DNA from: Symbiopectobacterium purcellii
GTDB taxonomy: Bacteria > Pseudomonadota > Gammaproteobacteria > Enterobacterales > Enterobacteriaceae
Assembly: GCF_019797845.1 (NCBI RefSeq)
Contig: NZ_CP081864.1
Span: 4,588,001-4,652,000, forward strand
Direction of reading: 5' to 3'
DNA: 64,000 bases
In this document: piece after piece, positions 9,518-21,678 of the stretch
Layout of the letters: each line of letters opens with the position of its first letter
How positions within the stretch are numbered: the first letter of the stretch is position 1
The notes under the pieces: generated by a model
The model's database searches: none
What the model was told of the DNA's origin: nothing
Seen by the model: the letters and a program-made list of their open reading frames with translations, nothing else
Position numbers and translations under genes: made by a program

Positions 9518-11425
9518 ATGATTGTTTTCTCCGCTTTGCAAATTCGGCGCGGCGTGCGCGTCTTGCTTGATAACGCCAGCGCCACCATCAATCCAGGCCA
9601 AAAGGTCGGGTTAGTCGGTAAAAACGGCTGCGGCAAATCCACGCTACTCTCGTTGTTAAAAGGCGAGATGAGTGCCGATGGCGGCAGCGCCATGTTTCCG
9701 AGTAACTGGGCATTGGCCTGGGTCAATCAGGAAACGCCCGCGCTGGATGTGCCTGCCATTGACTATGTTATTGACGGCGATCGTGAATTTCGCCAGTTAG
9801 AAGTTGAACTTCAGCACGCCAACGACATTAACGATGGTAATGCCATCGCCCGTGCACACGGCAAACTGGATGCGATTCAAGCCTGGAGCATTCCTGCGCG
9901 TGCCGCCAGCTTGCTCGATGGACTTGGCTTTACCCAGACCCAATTACAGCAGCCGGTACGTGATTTTTCCGGCGGATGGCGCATGCGCCTTAACCTGGCC
10001 CAGGCACTGATTTGCCGTTCCGATCTGCTGCTGCTCGACGAACCGACCAACCACCTCGATCTGGACGCGGTGATCTGGCTGGAGAAATGGCTGAAAAGCT
10101 ATCCGGGCACGCTGGTGCTAATCTCCCACGATCGCGACTTCCTCGATCCTATCGTTAACAAGATCCTGCACATTGAGCAAGAGACGCTGTTCGAATACAC
10201 CGGTAACTACTCCTCGTTCGAACGTCAGCGCGCTACACGTTTGGCACAACAGCAGGCTTTGTATGAACACCAGCAAGAGCGCGTGGCGCACTTGCAACAC
10301 TATATTGACCGCTTCCGTGCACAGGCCACCAAAGCCAAGCAGGCGCAAAGCCGGATTAAAATGCTAGAACGCATGGAGCTTATCGCCCCGGCACACGTCG
10401 ACAATCCGTTCCGCTTCAGTTTCCGCGCGCCAGAATCGCTGCCGAATCCGCTGCTGCGCATGGAGAAGGTGAGCGCAGGCTACGGTGACAAACTGATTCT
10501 TGAATCCATCAAGCTCAACCTGGTGCCAGGCTCACGCATTGGTCTGCTAGGGCACAACGGTGCCGGTAAATCTACGTTGATCAAGCTGTTAGCGGGTGAA
10601 CTGGCCCCGTTGCACGGCGAAATCGGGCTGGCGAAGGGCGTAAAACTTGGCTATTTTGCCCAGCATCAGCTTGAGTTTCTGCGTGCGGATGAATCTCCGT
10701 TGCAACACCTCGTCCGTTTGGCAGAACGGGAAACCGAGCAGCAACTGCGCGATTATCTCGGCGGCTTCGGTTTTCAAGGCGATAAAGTGACGGAAGTGAC
10801 CGAGCGTTTCTCGGGTGGCGAAAAAGCCCGCCTGGTACTGGCACTGGTCGTGTGGCAACGCCCTAACCTGCTGTTGCTCGATGAACCGACCAACCACCTC
10901 GATTTGGACATGCGCCAGGCACTGACAGAAGCGTTGATCGATTTCGAAGGTGCGCTGGTGGTGGTCTCCCACGATCGACACCTGATCCGATCCACCACGG
11001 ACGATCTCTATCTGGTGCACGATCGCAAAGTGGAGCCGTTTGATGGCGATCTGGAGGATTACCAGCAATGGCTGACGGACGTGCAGCGCCAAAACAGCGC
11101 CGCTGAATCCATCGATAAGCCCACCTCAACCAACAACGCACAGGCGCGCAAGGACCAAAAGCGGCGCGAAGCAGAGCTGCGCACTCAAACCCAGCCGTTG
11201 CGTAAAAAGATTGCTCAGTATGAGCAGCAGATGGAGAAACTCGCCGAGGCGTTGGCAAAAGTCGAAGCGCGTTTATCAGACAGCGAACTGTACGACCAAA
11301 GCCGCAAAGCTGAACTGACGGGATGTCTGCAACAGCAGGCCACACTCAAAGGCGAACAGGAGGAGGCAGAAATGGCCTGGCTGGACGCACAAGAGCAGCT
11401 AGAACAGATGCTGAATGAGGGGTAG
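9518..11425 (+). CDS. yheS: ABC-F ATPase YheS
   Basis: A 635-residue soluble protein with two ABC domains and no membrane segments. It has Walker A GKNGCGKST and GHNGAGKST, signature motifs FSGGWRMRL and FSGGEKARL, and two LLLDEPTNHLDL Walker B segments. The linker between domains is charged, and residues about 530-635 form a coiled-coil C-terminal extension. ABC-F proteins act on the ribosome and modulate translation. It is divergent from kefG and upstream of yheT, as in E. coli. Confidence 0.96.
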   Translation: MIVFSALQIRRGVRVLLDNASATINPGQKVGLVGKNGCGKSTLLSLLKGEMSADGGSAMFPSNWALAWVNQETPALDVPAIDYVIDGDREFRQLEVELQHANDINDGNAIARAHGKLDAIQAWSIPARAASLLDGLGFTQTQLQQPVRDFSGGWRMRLNLAQALICRSDLLLLDEPTNHLDLDAVIWLEKWLKSYPGTLVLISHDRDFLDPIVNKILHIEQETLFEYTGNYSSFERQRATRLAQQQALYEHQQERVAHLQHYIDRFRAQATKAKQAQSRIKMLERMELIAPAHVDNPFRFSFRAPESLPNPLLRMEKVSAGYGDKLILESIKLNLVPGSRIGLLGHNGAGKSTLIKLLAGELAPLHGEIGLAKGVKLGYFAQHQLEFLRADESPLQHLVRLAERETEQQLRDYLGGFGFQGDKVTEVTERFSGGEKARLVLALVVWQRPNLLLLDEPTNHLDLDMRQALTEALIDFEGALVVVSHDRHLIRSTTDDLYLVHDRKVEPFDGDLEDYQQWLTDVQRQNSAAESIDKPTSTNNAQARKDQKRREAELRTQTQPLRKKIAQYEQQMEKLAEALAKVEARLSDSELYDQSRKAELTGCLQQQATLKGEQEEAEMAWLDAQEQLEQMLNEG

Positions 11426-11479
11426 TAAAGATATTCTCAGAAAAAATGGCGCGGGTTTAGTTTTCGCCTTTTGGTTTTT

Positions 11480-11730
11480 TGTATTTCCTGCGCGTAAAAA
11501 ATTACGCTCAGGTGGACGTGACCGCCGGATGAGCGACATGGATGTCGCGAAAGCCTGCGCCGCGTCAGGAACGCGTCGCAGGCGGTCCGAACAGTGGGCA
11601 CGAACGCCGAAGGCACCGCGCAGCGGCGTGATTTCTCGCGACAAGCCAGGGGTCACGGGGCGACGGCGATTGAGCCGCCCCGTGTCGGGCGCACACTGCA
11701 ACAGTTGCAGAAAAAGAGGCTGGTTTACGC
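11480..11730. repeat. Structured GC-rich intergenic element
   Basis: Between yheS and the LysE-type gene lies about 250 bp of GC-rich sequence with several strong hairpins. They are GCGACA/TGTCGC, a long stem GCCTGCG-C-CGCGT with loop CAGGA and arm ACGCG-T-CGCAGGC, and GGGGCG/CGCCCC. I recall similar elements between genes of Serratia and Dickeya, though I cannot search here. A 114-codon ORF (11415-11759) crosses it but is Arg-rich, matches no family I know and is probably spurious. It may be a mobile repeat or an RNA element. Confidence 0.45.
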
Positions 11731-11771
11731 GCACGAAACCTTCGCGATACTCACATTGAAAAACAAGCCCG

Positions 11772-12374
11772 TCAGTGCCAGATCAGCAGTACACAGGCCG
11801 CGGTAAGCACGCCCATCGAGACGTTAAAAATCACCCATGCTTTGCGGCTACGCAACAAACGGCCAATCGCCGTACCGAAGCCCAGCCAAATAACGCCAGA
11901 AATCAGATTAACCAACACAATGCCAAAACTTATCAGCAGCACCGAGTGGTTATAGCCGCTGCCCGCCAGACTGAAACTGGCGACTGAACCCAGCGCCATC
12001 AGCCAGGCTTTGGGATTGAGAAATTGAAGCAGCCAGCCTTGATACAGTCGCAGCGGCTGCGGCGGTGGTGCGCTCGCTTCCAGCCGTTCATAGGCCGCTG
12101 TCGCAATTTTCCACGCCAGCCACAGCAAATAGAGACTACCGAGCACTTTCAGTATCAGGTGCAACGCAGGATAGAGCAGGATCATGCCGCCCACACCAAA
12201 TGCCACCAGCAGTAAAATGCTCTGCATGCCGAGCATGATACCCACCATCAGCCACAGCGATCGCATAAAGCCGAAGTTCGCACCGGAGGTTGTCAACAGC
12301 ATGTTATTCGGGCCAGGCGTGATCGCCGCCACCCAGAGAAACGCCAACATCGATAAAAATAAGCCCTGTTCCAC
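11772..12374 (-). CDS. LysE/RhtB-family amino-acid exporter
   Basis: About 200 residues and six predicted membrane helices. The family signature AAITPGPNNMLLTTSGANFG lies near the N-terminus, and LLQFLNPKAWLMALGSVASF marks the middle. The GTG at 12374 is preferred (AAGGGG about 10 nt upstream); an in-frame GTG at 12398 is possible. Members export amino acids such as threonine, homoserine, lysine or cysteine. The substrate cannot be predicted. It is absent from this place in E. coli. Confidence 0.88.
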   Translation of the reverse strand: MEQGLFLSMLAFLWVAAITPGPNNMLLTTSGANFGFMRSLWLMVGIMLGMQSILLLVAFGVGGMILLYPALHLILKVLGSLYLLWLAWKIATAAYERLEASAPPPQPLRLYQGWLLQFLNPKAWLMALGSVASFSLAGSGYNHSVLLISFGIVLVNLISGVIWLGFGTAIGRLLRSRKAWVIFNVSMGVLTAACVLLIWH

Positions 12375-12491
12375 GTCTTGACTGCCCCTTGTCCCCACCG
12401 TTACGGTATGATTTATTGACCTGACTGAGCGTTAGCCCGTCTGTTACACCGCAATGCTCGCTGAGCGGCGCAAGCAGGTTAGCGCAGTGTG

Positions 12492-13532
12492 ATGAATATC
12501 GCACAATTATTTCCCGAGGTCGTTCCGATTCCCATGCAGTCCTCAACATTTCGCCCGTTACGCGGGGCTGATAACCCGCATGTACAAACGCTGTTGCCGC
12601 GCCTGATTCGCCGTCGTGCTCGCTTGCAGCCAGTGTGGCAACAACTCGATCTGCCTGACGGCGATTTTGTCGATCTGGCTTGGAGCGAAGCGCCGCAAGG
12701 CGCATGCCATAAACCCCGCGTGGTGCTGTTTCACGGTCTGGAAGGCAGCTTTCACAGTCCCTATGCGCACGGTTTGTTGCAAGCGTGCCGTCAACAAGGC
12801 TGGCTGGCGGTGATTATGCATTTTCGCGGCTGCAGCGGCCGTCCCAACCGTCTGAATCGTATCTACCATTCGGGTGAAACGGACGATGGCAGCTATCTGC
12901 TACGCTGGATGCGAGATACGCTAGGCGACGTGCCAACCGCTGCCATTGGCATTTCTCTGGGCGGCAATATGCTGGCTTGCCTGCTGGCTAAATGGGAAGA
13001 AGCCCGGTTGCTCTGCGCTGCAGCGATTGTCTCCGCGCCGTTTCATCTCGACGCCTGTAGCCGCAGAATCGAACAGGGTTTTTCACGTATTTATCAGCGT
13101 TATCTGGTAGGACAGTTGAAACAGAATGCCCGGCGTAAGCTGGCGCGCTACCCGGGTTCGTTACCGATTATTCCGGCACAGTTGCAACGTATCAAGGGAT
13201 TGCGTGAGTTTGATGATGCGATCACCGCCCGTATTCATGGTTTTCAGGATGCTGCCGACTACTACCATCAGTGCAGTGCACTGGCGTTGCTGCCCACCAT
13301 TCGCACGCCAACGCTTATCATCCATGCGCAGGACGATCCTTTCATGACACCCGAGGTGATCCCAAACATCAGCCACCTGCCCGACACTATCGAATACCAA
13401 CTGACAGCGCACGGCGGACACGTCGGGTTTGTCGGCGGTACATTACTGAAACCGGAAATGTGGCTGGAACAACGCATTCCGGACTGGTTCACGCGCTTTT
13501 TATCGGCGGACACCGCAGAGGCAATAGCATGA
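12492..13532 (+). CDS. yheT: YheT family alpha/beta hydrolase
   Basis: About 346 residues from the ATG at 12492, a little longer than E. coli YheT (340). An ATG 15 codons in is an alternative start. The alpha/beta hydrolase fold is shown by [39 protein letters not shown] and the nucleophile elbow GISLGGNML. The catalytic Asp and His lie in HAQDDPFM and [11 protein letters not shown]. Members resemble esterases and lysophospholipases. Its stop overlaps the yheU start. Confidence 0.94.
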   Translation: MNIAQLFPEVVPIPMQSSTFRPLRGADNPHVQTLLPRLIRRRARLQPVWQQLDLPDGDFVDLAWSEAPQGACHKPRVVLFHGLEGSFHSPYAHGLLQACRQQGWLAVIMHFRGCSGRPNRLNRIYHSGETDDGSYLLRWMRDTLGDVPTAAIGISLGGNMLACLLAKWEEARLLCAAAIVSAPFHLDACSRRIEQGFSRIYQRYLVGQLKQNARRKLARYPGSLPIIPAQLQRIKGLREFDDAITARIHGFQDAADYYHQCSALALLPTIRTPTLIIHAQDDPFMTPEVIPNISHLPDTIEYQLTAHGGHVGFVGGTLLKPEMWLEQRIPDWFTRFLSADTAEAIA

Positions 13533-13756
13533 TGATTCCCTGGCAGCAGCTTGATAGCGATACCCTGCAAAATATCATTGAGTCCTTTGTGTTACGTGAA
13601 GGCACGGATTACGGCGAACAGGAGCGCTCACTGGAGGAAAAAGTCAGGGATATACGCCGCCAGCTTGCCTCCGGTGATGTGGTGCTGGTGTGGTCAGAGC
13701 TGCATGAAACGCTGAATATCATGCCTCGCACCCAGCTAAATGAAAATACGCCGTAG
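13529..13756 (+). CDS. yheU: YheU family (UPF0270) protein
   Basis: A 75-residue protein beginning MMIPWQQL, corresponding to MLIPWQDL in E. coli. [13 protein letters not shown] and [16 protein letters not shown] are the conserved blocks of this uncharacterised family. The ATG at 13529 overlaps the yheT stop (ATGATG), so translation is coupled. A longer frame upstream to 13271 is overlap with yheT and is not used. Confidence 0.93.
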   Translation: MMIPWQQLDSDTLQNIIESFVLREGTDYGEQERSLEEKVRDIRRQLASGDVVLVWSELHETLNIMPRTQLNENTP

Positions 13757-13866
13757 CGTGATAAATCACCGTTTCCTGACGTGCGGGGGGTCGTCTTGCG
13801 TCACCGGGTCTGTTATACAGTGAGAACCATGTTAGCCAAATGCCTAATCCGACGGAGTGCAACCGC

Positions 13867-14736
13867 ATGTCGCAACAACACCCGATCATTGCCGTTACCG
13901 GCTCCAGTGGAGCAGGCACCACCACGACCAGCCTCGCGTTCAGGAAGATCTTCCAGCAGTTGCAGATAAAAGCCGCTTCACTGGAAGGCGATAGCTTTCA
14001 CCGTTATACCCGGCCAGAGATGGACATGGCGATTCGCAAAGCGAAAGATTTGGGCCGCCATATCAGCTATTTCGGCCCAGAGGCCAATGATTTCAGCCTG
14101 CTTGAGCAGGCGTTTATCGAATATGGCCGCAACGGTACCGGAAAAACGCGCAAATACCTGCACATCTATGATGAGGCGATCCCCTACAATCAGGTGCCCG
14201 GCACCTTTACCCCGTGGGAGCCGATGCAGCATCCTACCGATATGCTGTTTTATGAGGGGCTGCACGGTGCCGTGGTCACTGACCAGTACGATGTTGCCCA
14301 GCACGTTGACCTACTGGTCGGTGTGGTTCCCATCGTCAATCTGGAATGGATTCAAAAGCTGGTGCGCGATATCAACGAACGCGGTCACTCGCGTGAAGCC
14401 GTGATGGATTCTGTGGTGCGTTCCATGGAGGATTACATTACCTATATCACGCCGCAGTTTTCTCGCACCCACATCAACTTCCAGCGCGTACCGACGATTG
14501 ATACCTCAAACCCCTTTGCGGCCAAGGCGATCCCTTCGCTGGACGAGAGCTTTGTGGTGATCCATTTCCAGGGCGTCGAGCATATTGACTATCCCTACCT
14601 GCTGGCCATGCTGCAAGGCTCGTTTATTTCACACATCAATACCTTGGTGGTGCCGGGGGGAAAAATGGGGCTCGCCATGGAACTGATCATGGCACCGTTG
14701 GTAAAACGGCTGGCAGAAGGGCGTAGCGCGGGCTGA
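13867..14736 (+). CDS. prkB: Phosphoribulokinase-like kinase PrkB
   Basis: 289 residues from the ATG that yields MSQQHPIIAVTGSSGAGTTT, matching the E. coli start; the frame opens 9 codons earlier. The P-loop GSSGAGTTT, EGDSFHRYTRPEMD and YEGLHG identify the phosphoribulokinase/uridine kinase superfamily. Enterobacteria lack Calvin-cycle RuBisCO, and the real substrate is unsettled. It has the same position, upstream of yhfA and crp, as in E. coli. Confidence 0.94.
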   Translation: MSQQHPIIAVTGSSGAGTTTTSLAFRKIFQQLQIKAASLEGDSFHRYTRPEMDMAIRKAKDLGRHISYFGPEANDFSLLEQAFIEYGRNGTGKTRKYLHIYDEAIPYNQVPGTFTPWEPMQHPTDMLFYEGLHGAVVTDQYDVAQHVDLLVGVVPIVNLEWIQKLVRDINERGHSREAVMDSVVRSMEDYITYITPQFSRTHINFQRVPTIDTSNPFAAKAIPSLDESFVVIHFQGVEHIDYPYLLAMLQGSFISHINTLVVPGGKMGLAMELIMAPLVKRLAEGRSAG

Positions 14737-14803
14737 GATAAAACACACGCAGCCCGCCAGAAAACGATGCGACAACGAAGAAAGCTATTCGACTATGAAG
14801 AAA

Positions 14804-15211
14804 CTAGGCGACAGCGACGATTTCGTGGCTATGCGTGACCTTCACCGCCTTTTCTAACATTAGCGCCACTGAACAATACTTCTCCGCCGACAGCGATACG
14901 GCTCGTTCAACCACCTTATCCGTTAGCCCTACGCCCGTGACGACAAAATGCAGGTTGATATGGGTAAACAGACGCGGCGTTTCTTCACGACGCGTGGAGG
15001 ATAATTTGACTTCACACCCGGTAATGGTATTGCGGCCCTTTTGCAAAATGGACACCACATCAATGGCGCTACAGCCTCCTGCCGCCATCAACACCATCTC
15101 CATCGGACTGGGCGCTTTATCGCCAGCATTGCCATCCATCAGGATCTGATGCCCGGATGACGACTCACCGAGAAAGGTCAGATCTTCGACCCATTTTACG
15201 CGCGCTTGCAT
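14804..15211 (-). CDS. yhfA: OsmC-family protein YhfA
   Basis: 135 residues from the ATG at 15211, which has GAGGAG 7 nt upstream. OsmC/Ohr family signatures are visible: HQILMDGNAGDKAPSPMEMV, AAGGCSAIDVVSILQK with the conserved Cys, and a second Cys in SAEKYCSVALML. The two cysteines match the thiol peroxidase pair of the family. It is divergent from crp, as in E. coli. Confidence 0.93.
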   Translation of the reverse strand: MQARVKWVEDLTFLGESSSGHQILMDGNAGDKAPSPMEMVLMAAGGCSAIDVVSILQKGRNTITGCEVKLSSTRREETPRLFTHINLHFVVTGVGLTDKVVERAVSLSAEKYCSVALMLEKAVKVTHSHEIVAVA

Positions 15212-15527
15212 CCACAACTCCTCAAATTTATTCGAAAATTACTCACTGTTATATATAAAAACCGCCGATAACTAGAGCTTAATCATGCTGAAGCGAGACA
15301 ACACAAGACAGGCTCGTCAAGCTGTGTTACAAACAGGAATAGAATCCGTTCCTTCAGTTTTAAGCTGACGGTCAGAACGGGTCGTGACGTCGCCATACAG
15401 AGGCCAGTATATTCCCTGACGTCAGTCCGCCAACACGGAATTTTTACTACTAGCACGTTAATACGCCGTACAGGGAACTCTGAACCCTGTAATTTGCGCA
15501 GTGAATTACAACAGAGGATAACAGCGA
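15212..15527. promoter_or_regulatory. yhfA-crp divergent intergenic region and crp leader
   Basis: 316 bp without a gene. It must hold the divergent promoters for yhfA and crp; the crp ribosome site GAGGATAACAGCGA lies directly before the ATG. In E. coli the corresponding region holds autoregulatory CRP sites and a divergent RNA start. I could not place a convincing TGTGA-N6-TCACA site here. Confidence 0.4.
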
Positions 15528-16160
15528 ATGGTTCTCGGCAAACCGCAGACAGACCCGACTCTTGAATGGTTCCTTTCTCATTGTCATATTCACAAGTATC
15601 CATCGAAGAGCACGCTAATTCACCAAGGTGAAAAGGCAGAAACGCTTTACTACATCGTGAAAGGCTCAGTAGCTGTGCTGATCAAGGATGAAGAAGGCAA
15701 GGAAATGATCCTCTCCTACCTCAACCAGGGGGATTTTATTGGAGAACTGGGCCTGTTCGAAGAGGGCCAGGAACGCAGTGCATGGGTACGGGCAAAAACT
15801 GCCTGTGAAGTCGCTGAAATCTCCTACAAAAAATTCCGTCAGCTGATCCAGGTCAACCCGGATATTCTGATGCGTCTTTCCTCACAGATGGCGCGTCGCC
15901 TCCAGGTGACTTCCCAGAAAGTGGGCAATCTGGCCTTCCTGGATGTCACGGGCCGCATTGCACAGACGTTGTTGAACCTGGCGAAGCAACCCGATGCCAT
16001 GACGCACCCGGATGGGATGCAAATCAAGATCACGCGTCAGGAAATTGGTCAGATTGTTGGCTGTTCCCGCGAAACGGTAGGCCGTATTCTGAAAATGCTG
16101 GAAGATCAGAATCTGATCTCGGCACACGGCAAAACTATCGTGGTATACGGCACACGCTGA
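15528..16160 (+). CDS. crp: cAMP receptor protein CRP
   Basis: 210 residues, exactly the family length and almost identical to E. coli CRP. Residues 1-135 form the cAMP-binding beta-roll, with the phosphate-binding cassette in [18 protein letters not shown] (Arg and Ser contact cAMP). A long dimer helix follows. The helix-turn-helix at about 168-190 carries [18 protein letters not shown], whose Arg/Glu/Arg recognise TGTGA. It is the global catabolite regulator; in soft-rot bacteria CRP also activates pectate lyase genes, relevant to the pel gene 5.5 kb away. Confidence 0.99.
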   Translation: MVLGKPQTDPTLEWFLSHCHIHKYPSKSTLIHQGEKAETLYYIVKGSVAVLIKDEEGKEMILSYLNQGDFIGELGLFEEGQERSAWVRAKTACEVAEISYKKFRQLIQVNPDILMRLSSQMARRLQVTSQKVGNLAFLDVTGRIAQTLLNLAKQPDAMTHPDGMQIKITRQEIGQIVGCSRETVGRILKMLEDQNLISAHGKTIVVYGTR

Positions 16161-16180
16161 TACCCTCAGCGCCGTTGAGA

Positions 16181-16215
16181 CAAAAGCACGTTGTGCACTG
16201 CGCAGCGTGCTTTTG
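16181..16215. terminator. Terminator between crp and argD
   Basis: Perfect 10-bp arms CAAAAGCACG / CGTGCTTTTG, with A and T runs on opposite sides. It fits a bidirectional terminator for two converging genes. Confidence 0.75.
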
Positions 16216-16226
16216 ACAAGTCTAGG

Positions 16227-17486
<1,260 letters not shown>

Positions 17487-17574
17487 TCATCAAATATGCA
17501 TAAAAAATCAATACACAAGGTTATAAAATAGCGCGTTATGACAGTCCGTTTTATCGCAACCGGTGCTGATAACC

Positions 17575-18150
17575 TCAGGTATTAAGGAAATTCTGCAACA
17601 ATTGATGCCCTTGCTCACTCAGAATGCTCTCCGGGTGAAACTGCACCCCTTCTAACGGCAAGGTACGGTGGCGTATTCCCATGATTTCATCACGCTCACC
17701 GTCACGCTCCGTCCAGGCCGTAACATCAAACGCAGTAGGCAAAGAGGCAGGGTCAATCACCAGAGAGTGGTAGCGCGTCACCGTCAATGGCAGCGCCAGC
17801 CCGCTAAAAACGCCGCTCCCGGTGTGCTGTATCACGGAGGTTTTGCCGTGCATCACCTCACGCGCCCGCACTACGCGCGCACCAAATGCCTGCCCCATCG
17901 CCTGATGACCGAGACACACGCCCAGAATGGGCAGTTTGCCTGCAAAATGGCGAATCGCCGCCAGAGAAATACCCGCGTCATCCGGTGTACAAGGACCGGG
18001 GGAAATAACCAGATGCGTAGGAGCCAGCGTTTCAATGTCCGCCAACGTCAGGGCATCATTGCGTTTAACCAATACCTCTGCGCCCAGTTCACAAAAGTAC
18101 TGGTAGAGGTTGTAGGTGAAGGAGTCGTAGTTATCGATGAGTAGTAGCAT
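17575..18150 (-). CDS. pabA: Aminodeoxychorismate synthase glutaminase subunit PabA
   Basis: A 191-residue class I glutamine amidotransferase that supplies ammonia to PabB for p-aminobenzoate and folate synthesis. It starts [19 protein letters not shown]. The nucleophile Cys lies in [12 protein letters not shown], the catalytic His and Glu in [10 protein letters not shown], and the oxyanion region in [12 protein letters not shown]. There is no fic-yhfG pair between it and ppiA as in E. coli; the LPMO/pectate lyase block lies there instead. Confidence 0.96.
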   Translation of the reverse strand: MLLLIDNYDSFTYNLYQYFCELGAEVLVKRNDALTLADIETLAPTHLVISPGPCTPDDAGISLAAIRHFAGKLPILGVCLGHQAMGQAFGARVVRAREVMHGKTSVIQHTGSGVFSGLALPLTVTRYHSLVIDPASLPTAFDVTAWTERDGERDEIMGIRHRTLPLEGVQFHPESILSEQGHQLLQNFLNT

Positions 18151-18256
18151 GGGGCAAGTTTACGCGAAAAAGAGATGCTGTAGGCTACTGTGCTTGTAGG
18201 TATTTAGGCAATGAATAACTTTTTATTATTATTTTTCAATAAATTATGCGAGTAAC

Positions 18257-18284
18257 AAAAAACCGGACACCTCAGTGCCCGGTT
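18257..18284 (-). terminator. Terminator of LPMO gene 1
   Basis: On the minus strand AAACCGGGCAC, loop TGAG, GTGTCCGGTTT, then a T run. It closely resembles the hairpin at 19836-19865 behind LPMO gene 2, as if gene and terminator had been duplicated together. Confidence 0.8.
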
Positions 18285-18311
18285 TGCAAGTGTAGTGTGA
18301 AATGCGATGAT

Positions 18312-19382
<1,071 letters not shown>

Positions 19383-19835
19383 AACTCACCTCTCATTATT
19401 TATAAAATAACGATACATTGACAAATAAAACGCACTCAACGCTATAACTAGTCTATAGCGATGTATGTATTTTATTTTCAGCATTACCGAGTTAAATTCA
19501 AACTGAATAAATAGAATAGAAAATTCGAGAGTATATTTAGGATCGAGTAAAAAGGACAAAACCGCTCCATCTCAAACATAATTCAAGATCAAATTATTCA
19601 GTTAAGAATCGACTTTCAAAAAGTTGATATAGTACAGTCGATAAGACCTCCTTTTTTCTACAGAAAAAGGGTTTCACAGATGAAATTTAAAAAAATTAAC
19701 AAATGCACTCTGGTGGGATAAAAAACTCAAAGCAGGACAAGCGCTAGACAAACATCCATTAAAAAACACTACGCGATGATAATGGTTGACTGACTAACAA
19801 TTAGTATCTTTAATAAATAATTGGAAAGCACAATA
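19383..19835. other. AT-rich spacer between the two LPMO genes
   Basis: About 450 bp with no credible ORF and much lower GC than the core genes. It should contain the promoter of LPMO gene 1, read to the left. No specific operator was recognised. Confidence 0.4.
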
Positions 19836-19865
19836 ATAAAAGCCGGGCACTGAGGTGCCCGGTTT
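19836..19865 (-). terminator. Terminator of LPMO gene 2
   Basis: CCGGGCAC and GTGCCCGG arms around a four-base loop, followed on the minus strand by CTTTTATTATT. It lies 11 bp after the stop codon and is nearly the same hairpin as that behind gene 1. Confidence 0.85.
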
Positions 19866-19876
19866 ACAGATTGAGC

Positions 19877-20656
19877 TTAATCAAAATCCAAATCGAACGC
19901 TTGGTAGAAACCCATCCCTGTATCAGCAACGATCCATACTAATAGAAGCACATGGTGACCCGTTCTATTAGGCAATGTGACGCTATGGTTAACTGTTGGG
20001 CCCATCTGTGCGATAGAAAAATTCCAAAACGGCGTCAGGGTATTATAATCATTATAAAAAGAGTTTGTACCAAGACTGAAACGTGATATCCGCTGTTGAG
20101 GATTCCAGGTAGGTGTAGTAATCCACCAAGAATAACCACGTGTCCTATGTAATGCGGTATAAACCCATTGTACATTAAATTGCTGGCCACTCGAGACACG
20201 GGTTCTTGGCCACGCCCTGCCACGTGCGTTAATCAATTCCTGATCCGTAAAGTTCACAACATCGCGACTACCGGTACGGCCGCCACTGATGATTCTTCCA
20301 TCTATTGGAGGAACGGCGCTCACACTATCGGTCAAGAATCGGTTATTAGCCCAGGGAGGATTGAATGACCCGCCGACATTCTCTGGAAAGTTTTTTCCTC
20401 CTTCCATTTCATTGGCCTCCCACGTTGCTATCCACCCTTGCGAAGCAGCAAAGGCAGAACGTGACAGTGGGCTAGTCACTTGACCATGAAACAGGTCACC
20501 GTAATAATACCGATCCTGTGGAGCGCAGCAGCAATGGTCATGGTGTTCAGGATTGGGCGGAGAAGGTTGAGGTGGACAAGGATCAGGGCGATACTCATTA
20601 CAAGGGTCGGGGCTATGCTCATTACCATGCGGGTTATAATCGTCAGGCTTATTCAT
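19877..20656 (-). CDS. AA10-type lytic polysaccharide monooxygenase without signal peptide
   Basis: A 259-residue protein. Residues 1-56 form a hydrophilic head rich in Pro, Asp, His and Cys (PDPCNEYRPDPCPPQPSPP, then CCC) with no hydrophobic signal segment. From His57 (FHGQVTSPLSRSAF) it follows the AA10 pattern. The second copper His is 170 (YTALHRTRGYSWWIT), WNPQQRISRFSL follows, and the end RTGHHVLLLVWIVADTGMGF then YQAFDLDF carries the axial Phe250. These enzymes oxidatively cut chitin or cellulose using a copper held by the free N-terminal His. Here that His is internal, so activity would need removal of the head, or the protein binds rather than cuts. AAGG precedes the ATG. It is a paralogue of the upstream copy. 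Confidence 0.82.
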   Translation of the reverse strand: MNKPDDYNPHGNEHSPDPCNEYRPDPCPPQPSPPNPEHHDHCCCAPQDRYYYGDLFHGQVTSPLSRSAFAASQGWIATWEANEMEGGKNFPENVGGSFNPPWANNRFLTDSVSAVPPIDGRIISGGRTGSRDVVNFTDQELINARGRAWPRTRVSSGQQFNVQWVYTALHRTRGYSWWITTPTWNPQQRISRFSLGTNSFYNDYNTLTPFWNFSIAQMGPTVNHSVTLPNRTGHHVLLLVWIVADTGMGFYQAFDLDFD

Positions 20657-21678
20657 ATTATATACCTTACTATTAATAATAGATTAACATTGGGGGGCAC
20701 AAATTTCGCTTTAGCAAAAGCTAACGATCTATTCCTTCTAAAAAGAGGCATGCTAAATAACTCTTCACCCACGCCTCAAAAAACCTCATATTTATCAAAC
20801 ATAATTTAATGAGATGAATTTCAATTAAAAGGTCTATTCAATAGAATTAAATCTGGTGGGGTTTAATATTAAAAAAAGAACAATCAATCGCAGATAAAAC
20901 ATCACTCCCATCGAGTCATGTCTTTACTAATAATTAGCTAACTGATGATTAGCACTTATGCAAAACCTCGAAAAATCACATTAGTGATACTAGCAGAAAT
21001 TAAAAACGCCGTTATTTTTATGAAATAACAAAGCATCGAGATCGCACATTGTTATTTACAAACCACAGTATAAGGAATTGTTTTCATACGGTAACCTTAT
21101 ACTCTTTCCATCAAATGTAATCATATTCTCAAACATTGCTATAAGTTTTAACAGCATTATAGTTTATTAATAAAAACAATGTGCTTTGTTAACTCAAAAG
21201 AACACAGTAAAACAATTAGCAATGTAATTAATTACACAATAAATGATTAACAAATCAGCTTAATATTCGATATTTCAACATGCATGCGAAAATGTGATTC
21301 ACATTAAACTTTTAAAATTTAAATTGCACCGTCCTCAATGAGAAATAACTAAAGCGTAACGTTATGTAGATTTACACATCGTCAAATGTGAACCACCGCC
21401 CCTCCTTTAACACCGAAAAATACACAATATATTGAATTGAAATGATTTTTTAATTTTCATTAAAAGTAGAACACGTTGTAAAAAATATTAAAATGGCGAG
21501 TAATCATTTCACTCTCAATTATTACCTTTTATTTTTTTTTCTCAGAATTTTTGCTTAAATGGTATCGCAATACAGTAAAAGCACTTTTCATTTTTATTGA
21601 AACAATAATACACCCTACCATCGGCATGGCAAACATGATGCCGGCGCAAAACCATAACTCCCTCAGGAGATGACAGGA
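20657..21678. promoter_or_regulatory. 1-kb AT-rich regulatory region upstream of the pectate lyase gene
   Basis: No gene is visible. It serves the divergent LPMO gene 2 and the pectate lyase gene. Short perfect palindromes are present: ATCAC-ATTA-GTGAT (20975-20988), AATGTGA-T-TCACATT (21291-21305) and TTATTG-AAA-CAATAA (21594-21608, about 70 bp before the pel ATG). Pectate lyase genes of soft-rot bacteria are controlled by KdgR, CRP and PecS from long AT-rich upstream regions. None of these palindromes is a textbook CRP site, and assignment to KdgR is only possible. Confidence 0.45.

Noticed and set aside
11415..11759. 114-codon ORF after yheS
   Set aside because: It overlaps the yheS end and runs through the hairpin-rich element; Arg/Gly-rich, without a ribosome site or family.
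21291..21305. AATGTGATTCACATT as a CRP site for pel
   Set aside because: The TGTGA and TCACA half-sites are one base apart instead of six, so CRP cannot bind in the usual way. Kept only as a palindrome.
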